From Niveispirillum sp943371025 (lineage in GTDB: Bacteria > Pseudomonadota > Alphaproteobacteria > Azospirillales > Azospirillaceae), in assembly GCA_943371025.1 (NCBI GenBank), contig CALRTC020000023.1, positions 1 to 64,000 on the forward strand: DNA of 64,000 nt, written 5' to 3'. The position numbers and the translations under genes are program-made. Each line of letters opens with the position of its first letter. The first letter of the stretch is position 1. Of the stretch, positions 9,401 through 16,907 are shown in pieces. The notes under the pieces are model-generated. The model saw only the letters and a program-made list of their open reading frames with translations, did no database searches and had not been told where the DNA came from.

Positions 9401-9656
9401 CTTCGTGCGCGCCGTGCAGTCGACCCGCAAGGATAGCGGCTTCCAGGTCACCGACCGCATCACCATCCAGGCTGTGGTGCCGGACACCATCGCCGGGGCC
9501 CTGACCACCCATGCCGACACGATCAAGCGTGAGACGCTGGCCTTGTCGCTGACCGTAAACCCGGCCAGCCTGGGCGACGGTGCCGTGTCGGTGGACCTGT
9601 CGGGCACGTCGGTGTCGCTGCTGCTGAAAAAAGTGGGGCGGGACGAGGAAGTCTGA
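6447..9656 (+). CDS. ileS: isoleucyl-tRNA synthetase (type 2, eukaryote-like)
   Basis: 1069 residues, a complete class I synthetase. The HIGH motif reads PHYGH (about 68-72) in the context DGPPFANGLPHYGHL. The KMSKS loop reads KLSKR (about 617-621). A CP1 editing domain lies between (around 190-400, including the WTTTPWTLPSN motif). The length and the motifs GWDCHGLPAE and VEDVLDCWFESGSMP place it in the long eukaryote-like IleRS2 clade, not the roughly 940-residue IleRS1; IleRS2 enzymes are known for low mupirocin sensitivity. The ATG at 6447 is the start that puts the conserved FPRIEEEVQRIWKE about 20 residues from the N-terminus. A hairpin follows the stop. Confidence 0.97.
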   Translation: MTASNTTFQPYPAAEPNPDFPRIEEEVQRIWKENAVFQQSVDFRPLEKDGKHNEFVFYDGPPFANGLPHYGHLVTGFVKDLVPRYQTMKGRKVERRFGWDCHGLPAELQSEKELGVSGRHDILKFGIDKFNAHCQVSVLRFTQEWEYYVTRQGRWVDFQNDYKTMDITFMESVMWAFKQLWDKGLVYEGYRVVPYSWAVESPLSNFETRLDNSYRERQDPALTVRFRLDARDGDAGPLDILAWTTTPWTLPSNLALAVGPEIEYAVMRKGDDRLILATSAIGKYAKELDGYEQESTLTAEDLRGRTYEPIFPYFKGLDKAHQILVADFVTTGDGVGIVHMAPGFGEDDLAVCKANGLPVKVPVDVAGNFTSEVSDYAGLNVIEANKPIIQDLKARGVVLRHETYLHNYPHCWRTDTPLIYKAVNSWYVEVSKFKDRMVELNQQQINWVPGHVKDGSFGNWLANARDWNISRNRFWGSPIPVWRSDDPRYPRIDVYGSIAELERDFGVKVTDLHRPAIDHLTRPNPDDPTGQSMMRRVEDVLDCWFESGSMPFAQQHYPFENKERFEAAFPADFIVEYVAQTRGWFYTLMVLSTALFDCAPFKNVICHGVVLDEDKQKLSKRLRNYPDPVEVLNNQGADALRWYLVSSPLMVGGDLAMPKDARGIAQALRQGVLPLWNAYSFFTLYANIDQVKGTIRADQKGLLDRYILAKTRELVEGIEAKLDGYDLPGAYAIITGYYDALNNWFIRRSRSRFWREAGEGDGQDKVDAYDTLYTCLVTATKALAPLLPHVTERIYTALTGEASVHLADWPDVSYLPSDHELTSQIDLVREICASAMSLREAKKLRIRLPLRTLTIVHPDADRLKGQFDTVLGALVADEVNVKQVIVSSDISLVGTRQLAVNAAIVGPKVGPKMKEVMAASKTGKWTDKGDGTVELAGVVLEAGDFDIRIQAKEGTHASRFAGGKGVVVLDVTVDAELEAEGWARDFVRAVQSTRKDSGFQVTDRITIQAVVPDTIAGALTTHADTIKRETLALSLTVNPASLGDGAVSVDLSGTSVSLLLKKVGRDEEV

Positions 9657-9663
9657 TCATTAC

Positions 9664-9696
9664 ATGTCGGGGTGAGGTGAACTCTAACCCCGACAT
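9664..9696 (+). terminator. possible terminator after ileS
   Basis: A perfect 9-base inverted repeat (ATGTCGGGG and CCCCGACAT) with a 15-base loop begins 8 bases after the ileS stop. There is no T-run, so it may be a processing or stabilising hairpin instead. Confidence 0.45.
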
Positions 9697-9730
9697 CCAG
9701 CCAAAATCACGTCAACCCTTTGCATTACAT

Positions 9731-9820
9731 TGCCTCCCCCGCGGAAGCGGGGGTCCAGGGGTCAAGGGCACCCAAGCGTTGGTTCTTGTGGCCCCTGGAT
9801 CCCCGCTTTCGCGGGGAAAG
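9731..9820. repeat. palindromic intergenic repeat
   Basis: The outer arms (CCCCGCGGAAGCGGGG at 9737-9752 and its counterpart near 9801-9817) are themselves small hairpins. They pair over about 30 bases, including GTCCAGGGG and CCCCTGGAT. This architecture (hairpin-tipped long palindrome of about 90 bases) is that of dispersed intergenic elements widespread in alphaproteobacterial genomes. A related element lies at 11950-12064. Confidence 0.7.
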
Positions 9821-9882
9821 CACCTATGAGCACCGGAGATCCGGCTTGCAGCCGTCACGAGGGGCGCGCGTGCAAGCATCCC

Positions 9883-10689
9883 CTACCCCAGCAGCAGCAC
9901 CAGCCGCAGATCCGGCCGTGCCTCCACGGCCAGGGTCAATTGCGTCAGGCGCAGCAGACCTCGCCTGGGATGCTGGAACAGCCGCTCCCCGCCCTCCCGT
10001 TCCCGCACATCCGCCCCGGTCCAGCCGGCGGCAAATACCCCGCTGCGGTCGCGCAGTTCGGTGACCAGCGCCGTCAGCGCCCGGTCGTTCAGGTGCCTGC
10101 CATGGTCGGCGCGGAATTCGGCCAGCACGCGGGCGGCCCGGCCCGGCCAATCGACCAGCAGCGTGCGCGCCGCCGGCTCCAGGAACAGGAAGCGCAGCAG
10201 ATTGTGTGGCCCCGGCCCATCCAGCCACCCCGTGAACAGGTCGGCCGCGGCCGGGTTGAAGGCCAGCACGTCATAGCGGTGGTTCAGCACATAGGCCGGC
10301 ACGGGCTGGGCCGCCACCGCCTGACGCAGCAGGGGCAGCAACGCGGCATCGGTATCGGCCGGGTCCGGTTCATGCGGGTCGCGCCGTCCCGAAAGCTGGA
10401 ACAGATAGGCGCGTTCGGCCGGGGTCAGGCGCAGGGCACGGGCCAGCCGGTCCAGCGCCTGGGGAGAGGCCTGGATGTCGCGCCCCTGTTCCAGCCAGGT
10501 CAACCAGGTGGCGCTGATGCCCGCCTGCATCGCCACCTCCTCCCGCCGCAGGCCGGGGGCGCGGCGCCGGCCGCCGGCCGCCGCGATACCGACACTGGCC
10601 GGGTCAACCCGCCCGCGCCGTTCGCGCAGGAAATCCCCCAGCAGGCGACGCTGGGCGGCGGCGGGATCATCGGGCGGTTGCGGGCTCAT
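9883..10689 (-). CDS. XRE-type HTH regulator with MmyB-like ligand domain
   Basis: 268 residues. The N-terminal helix-turn-helix (about 30-90) includes APGLRREEVAMQAGISATWLTWLEQG. It is followed by a C-terminal domain with PVPAYVLNHRYDVLAFNPAAADLF, typical of the MmyB-like ligand-binding fold. The ATG at 10689 was chosen because it puts FLRERRG and the HTH at the usual N-terminal distance; the frame remains open far upstream. It is transcribed away from a methyltransferase gene 87 bases off, the classic arrangement for a regulator and its target. An inverted repeat sits in the gap at 10696-10713. Confidence 0.88.
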   Translation of the reverse strand: MSPQPPDDPAAAQRRLLGDFLRERRGRVDPASVGIAAAGGRRRAPGLRREEVAMQAGISATWLTWLEQGRDIQASPQALDRLARALRLTPAERAYLFQLSGRRDPHEPDPADTDAALLPLLRQAVAAQPVPAYVLNHRYDVLAFNPAAADLFTGWLDGPGPHNLLRFLFLEPAARTLLVDWPGRAARVLAEFRADHGRHLNDRALTALVTELRDRSGVFAAGWTGADVREREGGERLFQHPRRGLLRLTQLTLAVEARPDLRLVLLLG

Positions 10690-10695
10690 GGTGTC

Positions 10696-10713
10696 GGTTA
10701 TACCAGGATAACC
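10696..10713. promoter_or_regulatory. candidate operator between the HTH gene and the methyltransferase gene
   Basis: A perfect inverted repeat, GGTTAT-N6-ATAACC, lies in the 87-base divergent gap, 6 bases from the regulator start codon. Position and symmetry suit autoregulation and control of the methyltransferase; this is not proven. Confidence 0.4.
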
Positions 10714-10776
10714 ACTTATCTTGTACCAGTTTGGAATCGGGCGCAGGCTGTTCCCATCCAGCCCCCAGGAGAAACC

Positions 10777-11547
10777 ATGTCCGGCACCAGCACCCAGCAC
10801 GATCTTGTCGTGCAGCAGTTCGGCCCCCGCGCAAATGCCTATGTCACCAGCGCCACCCACGCCGCCGGCCCCGATCTGGCCGATTTTCAGGCGCTGTTGC
10901 GGGCCGACCCGGCGGGGGATGTGCTGGATCTGGGCTGTGGTGGCGGCCATGCCAGCTTCCACGCCGCCCCCTTCGCCCGCACCGTCACCGCCTATGATCT
11001 GTCGGCCGACATGCTGGCCGCCGTCGCGGCCGGGGCGGGCACGCGCGGCATCACCAACCTGACCACGCGCCAGGGCCGGGCAGAGGAACTGCCGTTCAAG
11101 GATGCCAGCTTCGATCTGGTCGTCACCCGCTACAGCGCCCATCACTGGGGCCGGGTCCCGGTCGCCCTGGCGGAGGTGGCGCGGGTGCTGCGCCCGGGTG
11201 GGCGCTGCATCGTCATGGATGTGTTCGCCCCGGCCGATCCGTTGCTGGACAGCTATCTGCAGACGGTGGAGATGGTGCGCGACCCCAGCCATGTGCGCGA
11301 TTACAGCCTGGCCGAATGGCGGTCCCTGCTGGAAGCGGCCGGACTGACCCCCGCCGAACCGCGCCCCTATCGCCTGCATCTGGAATTTTCCAGTTGGGTG
11401 GAGCGCATCAACACGCCCCAGCCGCACCGCCCGGCCCTGTTGAGCCTGATGGCGGGTGCCGCACCAGAGGTGAAGGCGCATTTCGCCATCCAGCCGGATG
11501 GCAGCTTCACCATCGACACCATGCTGATTGCGGCCGTCAGGCGGTAA
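10777..11547 (+). CDS. class I SAM-dependent methyltransferase
   Basis: 256 residues. Motif I VLDLGCGGGHAS (about 49-60) binds S-adenosylmethionine, AYDLSADML is the acidic loop, and GRAEELPFKDASFDLVVTRYSAHHW is motif II of the UbiE/COQ5-like group. An SD-like AGGAG sits about 6 bases before the ATG. A divergent MmyB-type regulator with a candidate operator in between suggests an inducible gene. The methyl acceptor cannot be told: small metabolites are usual for this fold. Confidence 0.87.
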   Translation: MSGTSTQHDLVVQQFGPRANAYVTSATHAAGPDLADFQALLRADPAGDVLDLGCGGGHASFHAAPFARTVTAYDLSADMLAAVAAGAGTRGITNLTTRQGRAEELPFKDASFDLVVTRYSAHHWGRVPVALAEVARVLRPGGRCIVMDVFAPADPLLDSYLQTVEMVRDPSHVRDYSLAEWRSLLEAAGLTPAEPRPYRLHLEFSSWVERINTPQPHRPALLSLMAGAAPEVKAHFAIQPDGSFTIDTMLIAAVRR

Positions 11548-11597
11548 CGGGGCACTACAACCCGTGACCGGTCGCCCCATCAAACTGTCCCTTGACT

Positions 11598-11619
11598 CTC
11601 GCCGCGAACAGGCGGCGAG
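11598..11619 (+). promoter_or_regulatory. hairpin just upstream of a small gene
   Basis: A perfect 8-base stem, CTCGCCGC and GCGGCGAG, encloses a 6-base loop. It ends 9 bases before the ATG at 11629, so it would overlap or flank the ribosome-binding region. A TTGACT lies directly before it. Confidence 0.35.
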
Positions 11620-11628
11620 ATAATCACC

Positions 11629-11925
11629 ATGATCATTCCATCGCAGCCCATGCCGCTGCCGCCCGCGCAGCTGACGCAGCCGACCACCCCGCACAACAAT
11701 GCGGCGCTGGCGACGGCTGCCGTGGCCGCACAGAAGCTGGCCCGGCCGACGGAAACCCAGACCAAGCGTGCGGCTTCCGCCGTGGCCCAGGCCGACCGCG
11801 GGCGGGAGGATCAGGACGGCACCCATCTGGGCTATGCCTACGACAATGAAGCCGCCGCCGTCCAGGCCAAGGCCAACCACCAGCCGCCCCGCGATCGGGG
11901 CGGAAAGCTGGATGTCAGCGTTTAG
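11629..11925 (+). CDS. small hypothetical protein, low complexity
   Basis: 98 residues, not recognised. The sequence is polar, rich in Ala, Gln, Pro and charged residues, with no membrane segment or signal peptide: a Pro/Thr-rich start (MIIPSQPMPLPPAQ), an Ala-rich helical centre and a basic Gly-rich end (PPRDRGGKLDVSV). It is probably largely disordered. A hairpin lies directly upstream and a palindromic repeat element starts 24 bases after the stop. Chance ORFs of this size are common at this GC content, so it is only moderately supported. Confidence 0.5.
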   Translation: MIIPSQPMPLPPAQLTQPTTPHNNAALATAAVAAQKLARPTETQTKRAASAVAQADRGREDQDGTHLGYAYDNEAAAVQAKANHQPPRDRGGKLDVSV

Positions 11926-11949
11926 CACGTTTCAGTGCTGACCACCCCG

Positions 11950-12064
11950 CCGTCATCCCGGCGAAAGCCGGGACCCAGGCGTAGAGCGGCGTCAGCCGCG
12001 ACATGACTCATGTCGGCGCTAAGCGCGCCTCGACGCTGGACCCCGGCTTCCGCCGGGGTGACGG
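11950..12064. repeat. palindromic intergenic repeat, second element
   Basis: The arms begin CCGTCATCCCGGCGAAAGCC and end with the counterpart GGCTTCCGCCGGGGTGACGG, each arm itself a small hairpin. The centre carries CGACATGACTCATGTCG. It is the same type of element as at 9731-9820, and together they bracket the HTH regulator, methyltransferase and small hypothetical gene. Confidence 0.7.
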
Positions 12065-12130
12065 GAAAAAACATTTCCGGTGAGTTGACAGCATAGACAG
12101 GAAGAGCCCGCCAAGCAGGCCCCCCCATCC

Positions 12131-12970
12131 TTACTTCTTCAACCCGATCTCGCGCAGGCGCTGGTCCAGGAATTCCCCGGCGGTCAGTTCCGCCGACAGG
12201 CGCACGTCGGGGCGCGGGTGCAGGAACATGGGCATGGAATAGCGGGCCACATTATGTTCCGGCGGCGGGTTGATGACGCGGTGCGGGGTCGCGGGGATAT
12301 AGCCGTTCGACGCCAGCTTCAACATGTCGCCGCCATTGACGGCGATCATCCCGGCATCGCAGGGCACATCATGCCAGTTGCCGGCCGTGTCCTGTGCCTG
12401 CAGGCCCGGCTCGCTGCCTGTCACCAGCAGGGTGATCAGGTTGATATCCTCATGTGCGGCGGCGCGCACGGCCCCGGGCTCGTACCCTTCGCCGATGGGC
12501 GGATAATGCAGAACGCGGAACAGGGTGCTGGTCGACCGGTCCATCATGTTCGGCAGCGGTTCAAAGAAGGCATCGCGCACCGGCGCCGGCACCTGTTCCT
12601 GGATCCAGGTCAGCAGCGTGTCGCCCATGGCGCGCAGGTCGGCATACATGCGATCCGTGGCTTCCTTCACCGTCGGCGGCAGGCGGCGGCCCGGATAGAC
12701 ATGGTAGAATTCCTTCAGATCCTTGACCGGGCTGTCCTTGGCGTTTTCCGACTTGAACGGGAAATAGCCGTCCTGGATTTCCGGGTCGAATTTATAGTCG
12801 AACTTGCCATCATCGGCGAAGAAGCCGGCCCAGACCTTGTACAGTTCACCGATCAGGCCCTTGTCGATCGGGTGGTTGCGCAGGACGGCAAAGCCCGTCT
12901 CATGCATGGAGCGGACGAACTGTTCGGCGGCGTCGGGTGCGGCGAAATCGACGGTGGCGATCTTGAACAT
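12131..12970 (-). CDS. isopenicillin N synthase-family 2OG-Fe(II) oxygenase
   Basis: 279 residues of a double-stranded beta-helix oxygenase. The iron-binding triad is visible: H and D in AAHEDINLITLL (about 167-172) and the distal H in ATPHRVINPP (about 227). The RxS motif for 2-oxoglutarate is RYSMPMF. The N-terminal MHETGFAVLRNHPID is the typical DIOX_N strand. All residues needed for 2OG-dependent oxidation are present. The substrate is not predictable; bacterial members of this family act on diverse small molecules. It is followed by a repeat element and is not in an operon. Confidence 0.87.
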   Translation of the reverse strand: MFKIATVDFAAPDAAEQFVRSMHETGFAVLRNHPIDKGLIGELYKVWAGFFADDGKFDYKFDPEIQDGYFPFKSENAKDSPVKDLKEFYHVYPGRRLPPTVKEATDRMYADLRAMGDTLLTWIQEQVPAPVRDAFFEPLPNMMDRSTSTLFRVLHYPPIGEGYEPGAVRAAAHEDINLITLLVTGSEPGLQAQDTAGNWHDVPCDAGMIAVNGGDMLKLASNGYIPATPHRVINPPPEHNVARYSMPMFLHPRPDVRLSAELTAGEFLDQRLREIGLKK

Positions 12971-13121
12971 GGGTAGGCTGCCTTGAAGTCTGGCGGTTTT
13001 GTGCAGGATTGACCTTCTATCATCACGCCCGGGCCGGCGCCGTCAATAGCGGCCGCCATTGCCAGCCGCGGACACTCAACCTATGTTGCGGCGCATCCAA
13101 TTCCTGCAACCGGGTTGAACC

Positions 13122-14192
13122 ATGGCGTCAAAGCCCCTGCGTTTCCTGGCCGGGCCCGAGGCCATGGCCCGCATCCGCCGCGATGGCCTGCATGACGACC
13201 TGTTTGACGTGATGGCCGGGGCCAGTGGCGGGGCCAAATGGCTGGCCCTGACGCGGCTGGATCAGGTCCTGTTCAGCCACTGGTTCCGCACCCGCACCCG
13301 GCCCTTGCACATGGTGGGCAGTTCCATCGGCACCTGGCGCTTTGCCTGTCTGGCCCAGCCGGACCCGGTGGAGGCGTGTAAACGGTTCGAGGCCAGCTAT
13401 CTGGATTACGCCATCGCCGATGACGTCACGACCACGGAACTGACCGATCATTGCCGGGATTTCCTGAAGGTGATTTTCGGGACCGATGGCATTGACCATC
13501 TGCTGACCCATCCCTTCATGCGGCAATCCATCCTGGCCGTGCGCGGGCGCGGACCCATCAATCCAAAGGCGGGTAAGCTGTCGCTGGGTCTGGGCCTGGG
13601 GGCCGCGGGTCTCGCCAATCTGGCCAGCCGCCGCAGCTTGCCGATCTTTTTCGAACGCACGGTCCTGCATGATGCGCGCACGCCGCCGCCCTTCGACCTG
13701 ACGGCGGAATTCCCCACCCAGGCCGTGCCGCTTACGCACGGCAATCTGGTGGATGCGCTGCTGGCGTCCGGCTCCGTTCCCTTCGTCTTTGACGGCATTG
13801 TCGACCCGGAAGGGGCGCGGCCGGGTCTTTATCTGGATGGCGGCATCATGGATTACCATCTGGACATCCCCTATACGCCGCCGGGTCTGGTGCTGTTCCC
13901 GCATTTCTCCCATCGCATCGTGCCGGGCTGGTTCGACAAGACCCTGCCCTGGCGCAAGGCGCGGGCGGGCAGCCTGTCGCGCACGCTGGTCCTGTGCCCG
14001 TCGGTGGAATTCGCGGCCGCCCTGCCCTATGGCAAGATCCCCGACCGCGGCGATTTCAAGCGCATGGACACCAAAACCCGCCAGAAATACTGGCGGACGG
14101 CTGTGGCGGAGACGGATCGGCTGGCCGATTGCTGGCTGGACGCGGTGGAAAAGGACTGCGTGCCGGACTTGCTGGAACCCCTGGTGCCCTGA
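13122..14192 (+). CDS. patatin-like phospholipase family protein
   Basis: 356 residues. GASGGAKW (about 33-40) fits the oxyanion-hole/nucleophile turn, GSSIG (about 66-70) is a GxSxG lipase motif, and LDGG (about 237) supplies the catalytic Asp of the Ser-Asp dyad. No signal peptide is present, so it probably acts on membrane lipids from the cytoplasmic side. The gene stands alone, divergent from the oxygenase gene and about 95 bases before argJ. Confidence 0.83.
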   Translation: MASKPLRFLAGPEAMARIRRDGLHDDLFDVMAGASGGAKWLALTRLDQVLFSHWFRTRTRPLHMVGSSIGTWRFACLAQPDPVEACKRFEASYLDYAIADDVTTTELTDHCRDFLKVIFGTDGIDHLLTHPFMRQSILAVRGRGPINPKAGKLSLGLGLGAAGLANLASRRSLPIFFERTVLHDARTPPPFDLTAEFPTQAVPLTHGNLVDALLASGSVPFVFDGIVDPEGARPGLYLDGGIMDYHLDIPYTPPGLVLFPHFSHRIVPGWFDKTLPWRKARAGSLSRTLVLCPSVEFAAALPYGKIPDRGDFKRMDTKTRQKYWRTAVAETDRLADCWLDAVEKDCVPDLLEPLVP

Positions 14193-14286
14193 AACGGGAA
14201 CCCCCTGTCACCGAACCTGCACTTGACCCGGTGCCCCGGCATCGGCTTCATGCGCGGGACATTTCCCCTTGATCGGAGCCCGCATC

Positions 14287-15531
14287 ATGGCGACCGCCAT
14301 TTCCCCGCTCGCCCCCGCTTCTTTCCCGTCGCTGCCGCCCATCGCCGGGCTGCGTCTGGCGGGCCACCGCGCGGGCATCCGATACAAGACGCCGCGCAAC
14401 GACGTCATGGTCGCCGTGCTGGAGGAAGGGTCCAGCGTCGCCGCCGTGCTGACCCGCTCGCTGACCGCCTCTGCCCCCGTGCATCGCTGCCGCGCCCATC
14501 TGGCCGGCGGGTCGGTGCGCGCGCTGGTGGTCAATGCCGGCAATTCCAACGCCTTCACCGGCAAGGCCGGTGAGGCCTTCGTCGATGCCACCATCGACGC
14601 CACCGTTTCCCTGCTGGGCTGCCTGCCGACCGAAATCTTCCCGGCCTCCACCGGGGTCATCGGCCAGCCCATGCCGGCCGACCTGATCGCGAAGTCCCTG
14701 CCGGAAGCCTTCAGCAAGCTGGTCCCGGCGGAAGGGGAGGCGTGGGAGGTGGCGGCCCGCGCCATCATGACCACCGACACCTTCCCCAAGGGCGCCTCGG
14801 CCACGGCCACCATCGACGGTGTCACCGTCACCGTCGCCGGCTTTGCCAAGGGCAGCGGCATGATCGCGCCCGACATGGCCACCATGCTGGCCTATGTCTT
14901 CACCGACGCCAACATCGCCCATGCGCCCCTGCAGGCGGCCCTGTCCTCGGCCACGGACCGCAGCTTCAATTCCATCACGGTGGATGGCGACACCTCCACG
15001 TCGGACACGCTGGTCGTCTGCGCCACGCGCAAGGCCGCCCATGTCGCCATCGAGACGACCGACGACCCGCGTCTGGCCGCCTTTGCCGCAGCCCTGGATG
15101 CTGTCTGCCTGGATCTGGCGAAGCAGATCATCCGCGATGGCGAGGGGGCGACCAAGTTCGTGGAAGTGCGCGTGACCGGGGCGGAAAGCGATGCCGCCGC
15201 CAAGCGCATCGCCCTGACCATCGCCAATTCGCCGCTGGTGAAGACGGCGGTGGCCGGTGAGGATGCCAACTGGGGCCGCATCGTCGCCGCCGTGGGCCGG
15301 GCCGGCGAGCGCGCCGACCGCGACCTGCTGGTCATTTCCGCCGGTGGCGTGCAGATCTGCGCCAACGGGATGGAAGTGCCCGGCTATGACGAAGCGCCGG
15401 TGGCCGCCCATATGAAGGGCCAGGAAATCCTGTTCGAGGTGGATATCGGCCTGGGCAGCGGCACGGCCACGGTCTGGACCTGCGACCTGACCCACGGCTA
15501 TATCGACATCAATGGCAGCTACCGGTCGTGA
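14287..15531 (+). CDS. argJ: bifunctional ornithine acetyltransferase / N-acetylglutamate synthase
   Basis: 414 residues. ArgJ moves acetyl from N-acetylornithine to glutamate (and can use acetyl-CoA), recycling acetyl groups in arginine synthesis. The precursor cleaves itself at KGSGMIAPDMATML, where the Thr of ATML becomes the N-terminal nucleophile of the beta chain (about residue 198). AGNSNAFTG and the C-terminal GLGSGTATVWTCDLTHGYIDINGSY are also characteristic. The ATG at 14287 fits the family length; a TTG 18 bases earlier is in frame. Its stop overlaps the mutT start (GTGA), so the two are translationally coupled. Confidence 0.96.
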   Translation: MATAISPLAPASFPSLPPIAGLRLAGHRAGIRYKTPRNDVMVAVLEEGSSVAAVLTRSLTASAPVHRCRAHLAGGSVRALVVNAGNSNAFTGKAGEAFVDATIDATVSLLGCLPTEIFPASTGVIGQPMPADLIAKSLPEAFSKLVPAEGEAWEVAARAIMTTDTFPKGASATATIDGVTVTVAGFAKGSGMIAPDMATMLAYVFTDANIAHAPLQAALSSATDRSFNSITVDGDTSTSDTLVVCATRKAAHVAIETTDDPRLAAFAAALDAVCLDLAKQIIRDGEGATKFVEVRVTGAESDAAAKRIALTIANSPLVKTAVAGEDANWGRIVAAVGRAGERADRDLLVISAGGVQICANGMEVPGYDEAPVAAHMKGQEILFEVDIGLGSGTATVWTCDLTHGYIDINGSYRS

Positions 15532-15977
15532 GCGGCGGCGAGACGCCTTGCTGGCAGGAACCAGCCCGTAAAGGGCCGGTGCGCACCGTGCTGGTGGCGG
15601 CCGTGGCTCTGGTCGATGTCGATGGCCGCGTGCTGCTGGCCCAGCGCCCGCCGGGCAAGTCCATGGCGGGCCTGTGGGAATTTCCCGGCGGCAAGGTCGA
15701 TGCCGGCGAGACGCCCGAAGCGGCCCTGGTCCGCGAATTGAAGGAGGAGTTGGGGATCGACACGGCCGAAAGCTGTCTGGCCCCCATCGCCTTTGCCAGC
15801 CACACCTATGACGATTTTCACCTGCTGATGCCGCTTTACGTGGCGCGCGTCTGGAAGGGCACACCCACCCCGCTGGAAGGCCAGCAACTGGCCTGGGTGA
15901 AGCCGGTGCGCATGGGCGATTACCCCATGCCGCCCGCCGACATCCCCCTGATCCCCATCCTGCGGGATCTGCTGTAA
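15528..15977 (+). CDS. mutT: NUDIX hydrolase, 8-oxo-dGTP diphosphatase type
   Basis: 149 residues. A complete Nudix box is present: GGKVDAGETPE followed by ALVRELKEELGI (GX5EX7REUXEEXGU), with FPGGKV before it, as in MutT. It would hydrolyse 8-oxo-dGTP to the monophosphate and so limit GC-to-TA type mutations. The GTG start at 15528 overlaps the argJ stop by four bases. The TAA stop is the first three bases of a perfect palindrome shared with the convergent HNH gene. Confidence 0.88.
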   Translation: MSGGETPCWQEPARKGPVRTVLVAAVALVDVDGRVLLAQRPPGKSMAGLWEFPGGKVDAGETPEAALVRELKEELGIDTAESCLAPIAFASHTYDDFHLLMPLYVARVWKGTPTPLEGQQLAWVKPVRMGDYPMPPADIPLIPILRDLL

Positions 15978-15997
15978 GGGGGCCGACGGCCCCCTTA
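15975..15997. terminator. bidirectional terminator built from two stop codons
   Basis: TAAGGGGGCC-GAC-GGCCCCCTTA is a perfect 10-base stem. Its left end is the TAA of mutT and its right end is the TAA of the HNH gene on the other strand, so one 23-base palindrome ends both convergent genes. T-runs are only TT, so termination strength is uncertain. Confidence 0.6.
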
Positions 15998-16648
15998 CCC
16001 CTGCTCCAGTTCCGCACCCCAATATTCGGCGCTGGTCATGGAAGGCGGGAAGGCCACGCCGGGCAGATCCTCGCCCGGATCGGCCGCCACCTCGTCCCCG
16101 ACATCGTCGTAGAACAGGAAGTCGCGCCAGCTGTCATGCAGGAAGGTCGGCGGGAAGCAGCGGCCGTTCTCCTGCAGCTCGTACGCCGTCGGTGCGAACG
16201 GCTCCTGCAGCGGATGCATACCGCATTTGGACGGCATCTGGCTGCCCTTGGCCAGATTGCAGGCCGAACAGGACGTGACGACATTGTCCCAGCTTGTCCG
16301 CCCGCCCCGGCAGCGCGGGATGACATGATCGAAGGTCAATTCGTGCGTCGGGAACCAGCGCCCGCAATATTGGCAGGTGAAGCGGTCGCGCAGGAAGACA
16401 TTGAAACGCGTGAAGGCGGGCCGGCGCGTGGCCGGCACGAATTCCTTCAGCGAAATGACGCTGGGCAACCGGATCGCCAGCTGGGTCGAGCGGACCACGC
16501 GGTCATAATGGGAAACGATATTGACGCGGTCCAGGAACACGGCCTTGACCGCATCCTGCCAAGACCAGAGCGACAAAGGAAAATAGCTGAGCGGGCGGAA
16601 ATCCGCGTTCAGCACCAAAGCCGGACAACCATCAAACGGTGGTGACAA
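15995..16648 (-). CDS. HNH endonuclease family protein
   Basis: 217 residues. The HNH core is complete: LTFDHVIPRCRGG (His of the first strand), SWDNVVTSC (Asn) and the zinc Cys pairs CQYCGRW and CSACNLAKG (about residues 90-135). The N-terminal LNADFRPLSYFPLSLWSWQDAVKAVF is typical of a housekeeping HNH family common in alphaproteobacteria and cyanobacteria that is not tied to restriction or introns. Its cellular role is not established. Confidence 0.88.
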   Translation of the reverse strand: MSPPFDGCPALVLNADFRPLSYFPLSLWSWQDAVKAVFLDRVNIVSHYDRVVRSTQLAIRLPSVISLKEFVPATRRPAFTRFNVFLRDRFTCQYCGRWFPTHELTFDHVIPRCRGGRTSWDNVVTSCSACNLAKGSQMPSKCGMHPLQEPFAPTAYELQENGRCFPPTFLHDSWRDFLFYDDVGDEVAADPGEDLPGVAFPPSMTSAEYWGAELEQG

Positions 16649-16907
16649 GACTCACCCCCAAAGCGCCGTTCCGTCGGTGTTCCCGACCCCCGACCCCGCC
16701 TTCTTCCACCCGAGGGTTCCCCCTTGGCATCGGGATGGCGGACAGGTTCGCGGCAGGCCAGAACGTCGGGCACTTTGATATAACGGTCCGCCGCATCTGG
16801 CAACCCGCCCGACTCGGGGCCAAAGCATTTATCACGCAGATGCAACGAAATGGTCACGCAAGCCCTTGTGGTTGTTGGCCTTGTGACCCGCGATCCGTTG
16901 GGGGTAT
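16649..16907. other. intergenic region between the HNH gene and gluQRS
   Basis: 259 bases without a convincing gene. They separate divergent genes and should carry both promoters; no clear -35/-10 pair or stable hairpin was identified. Confidence 0.5.
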
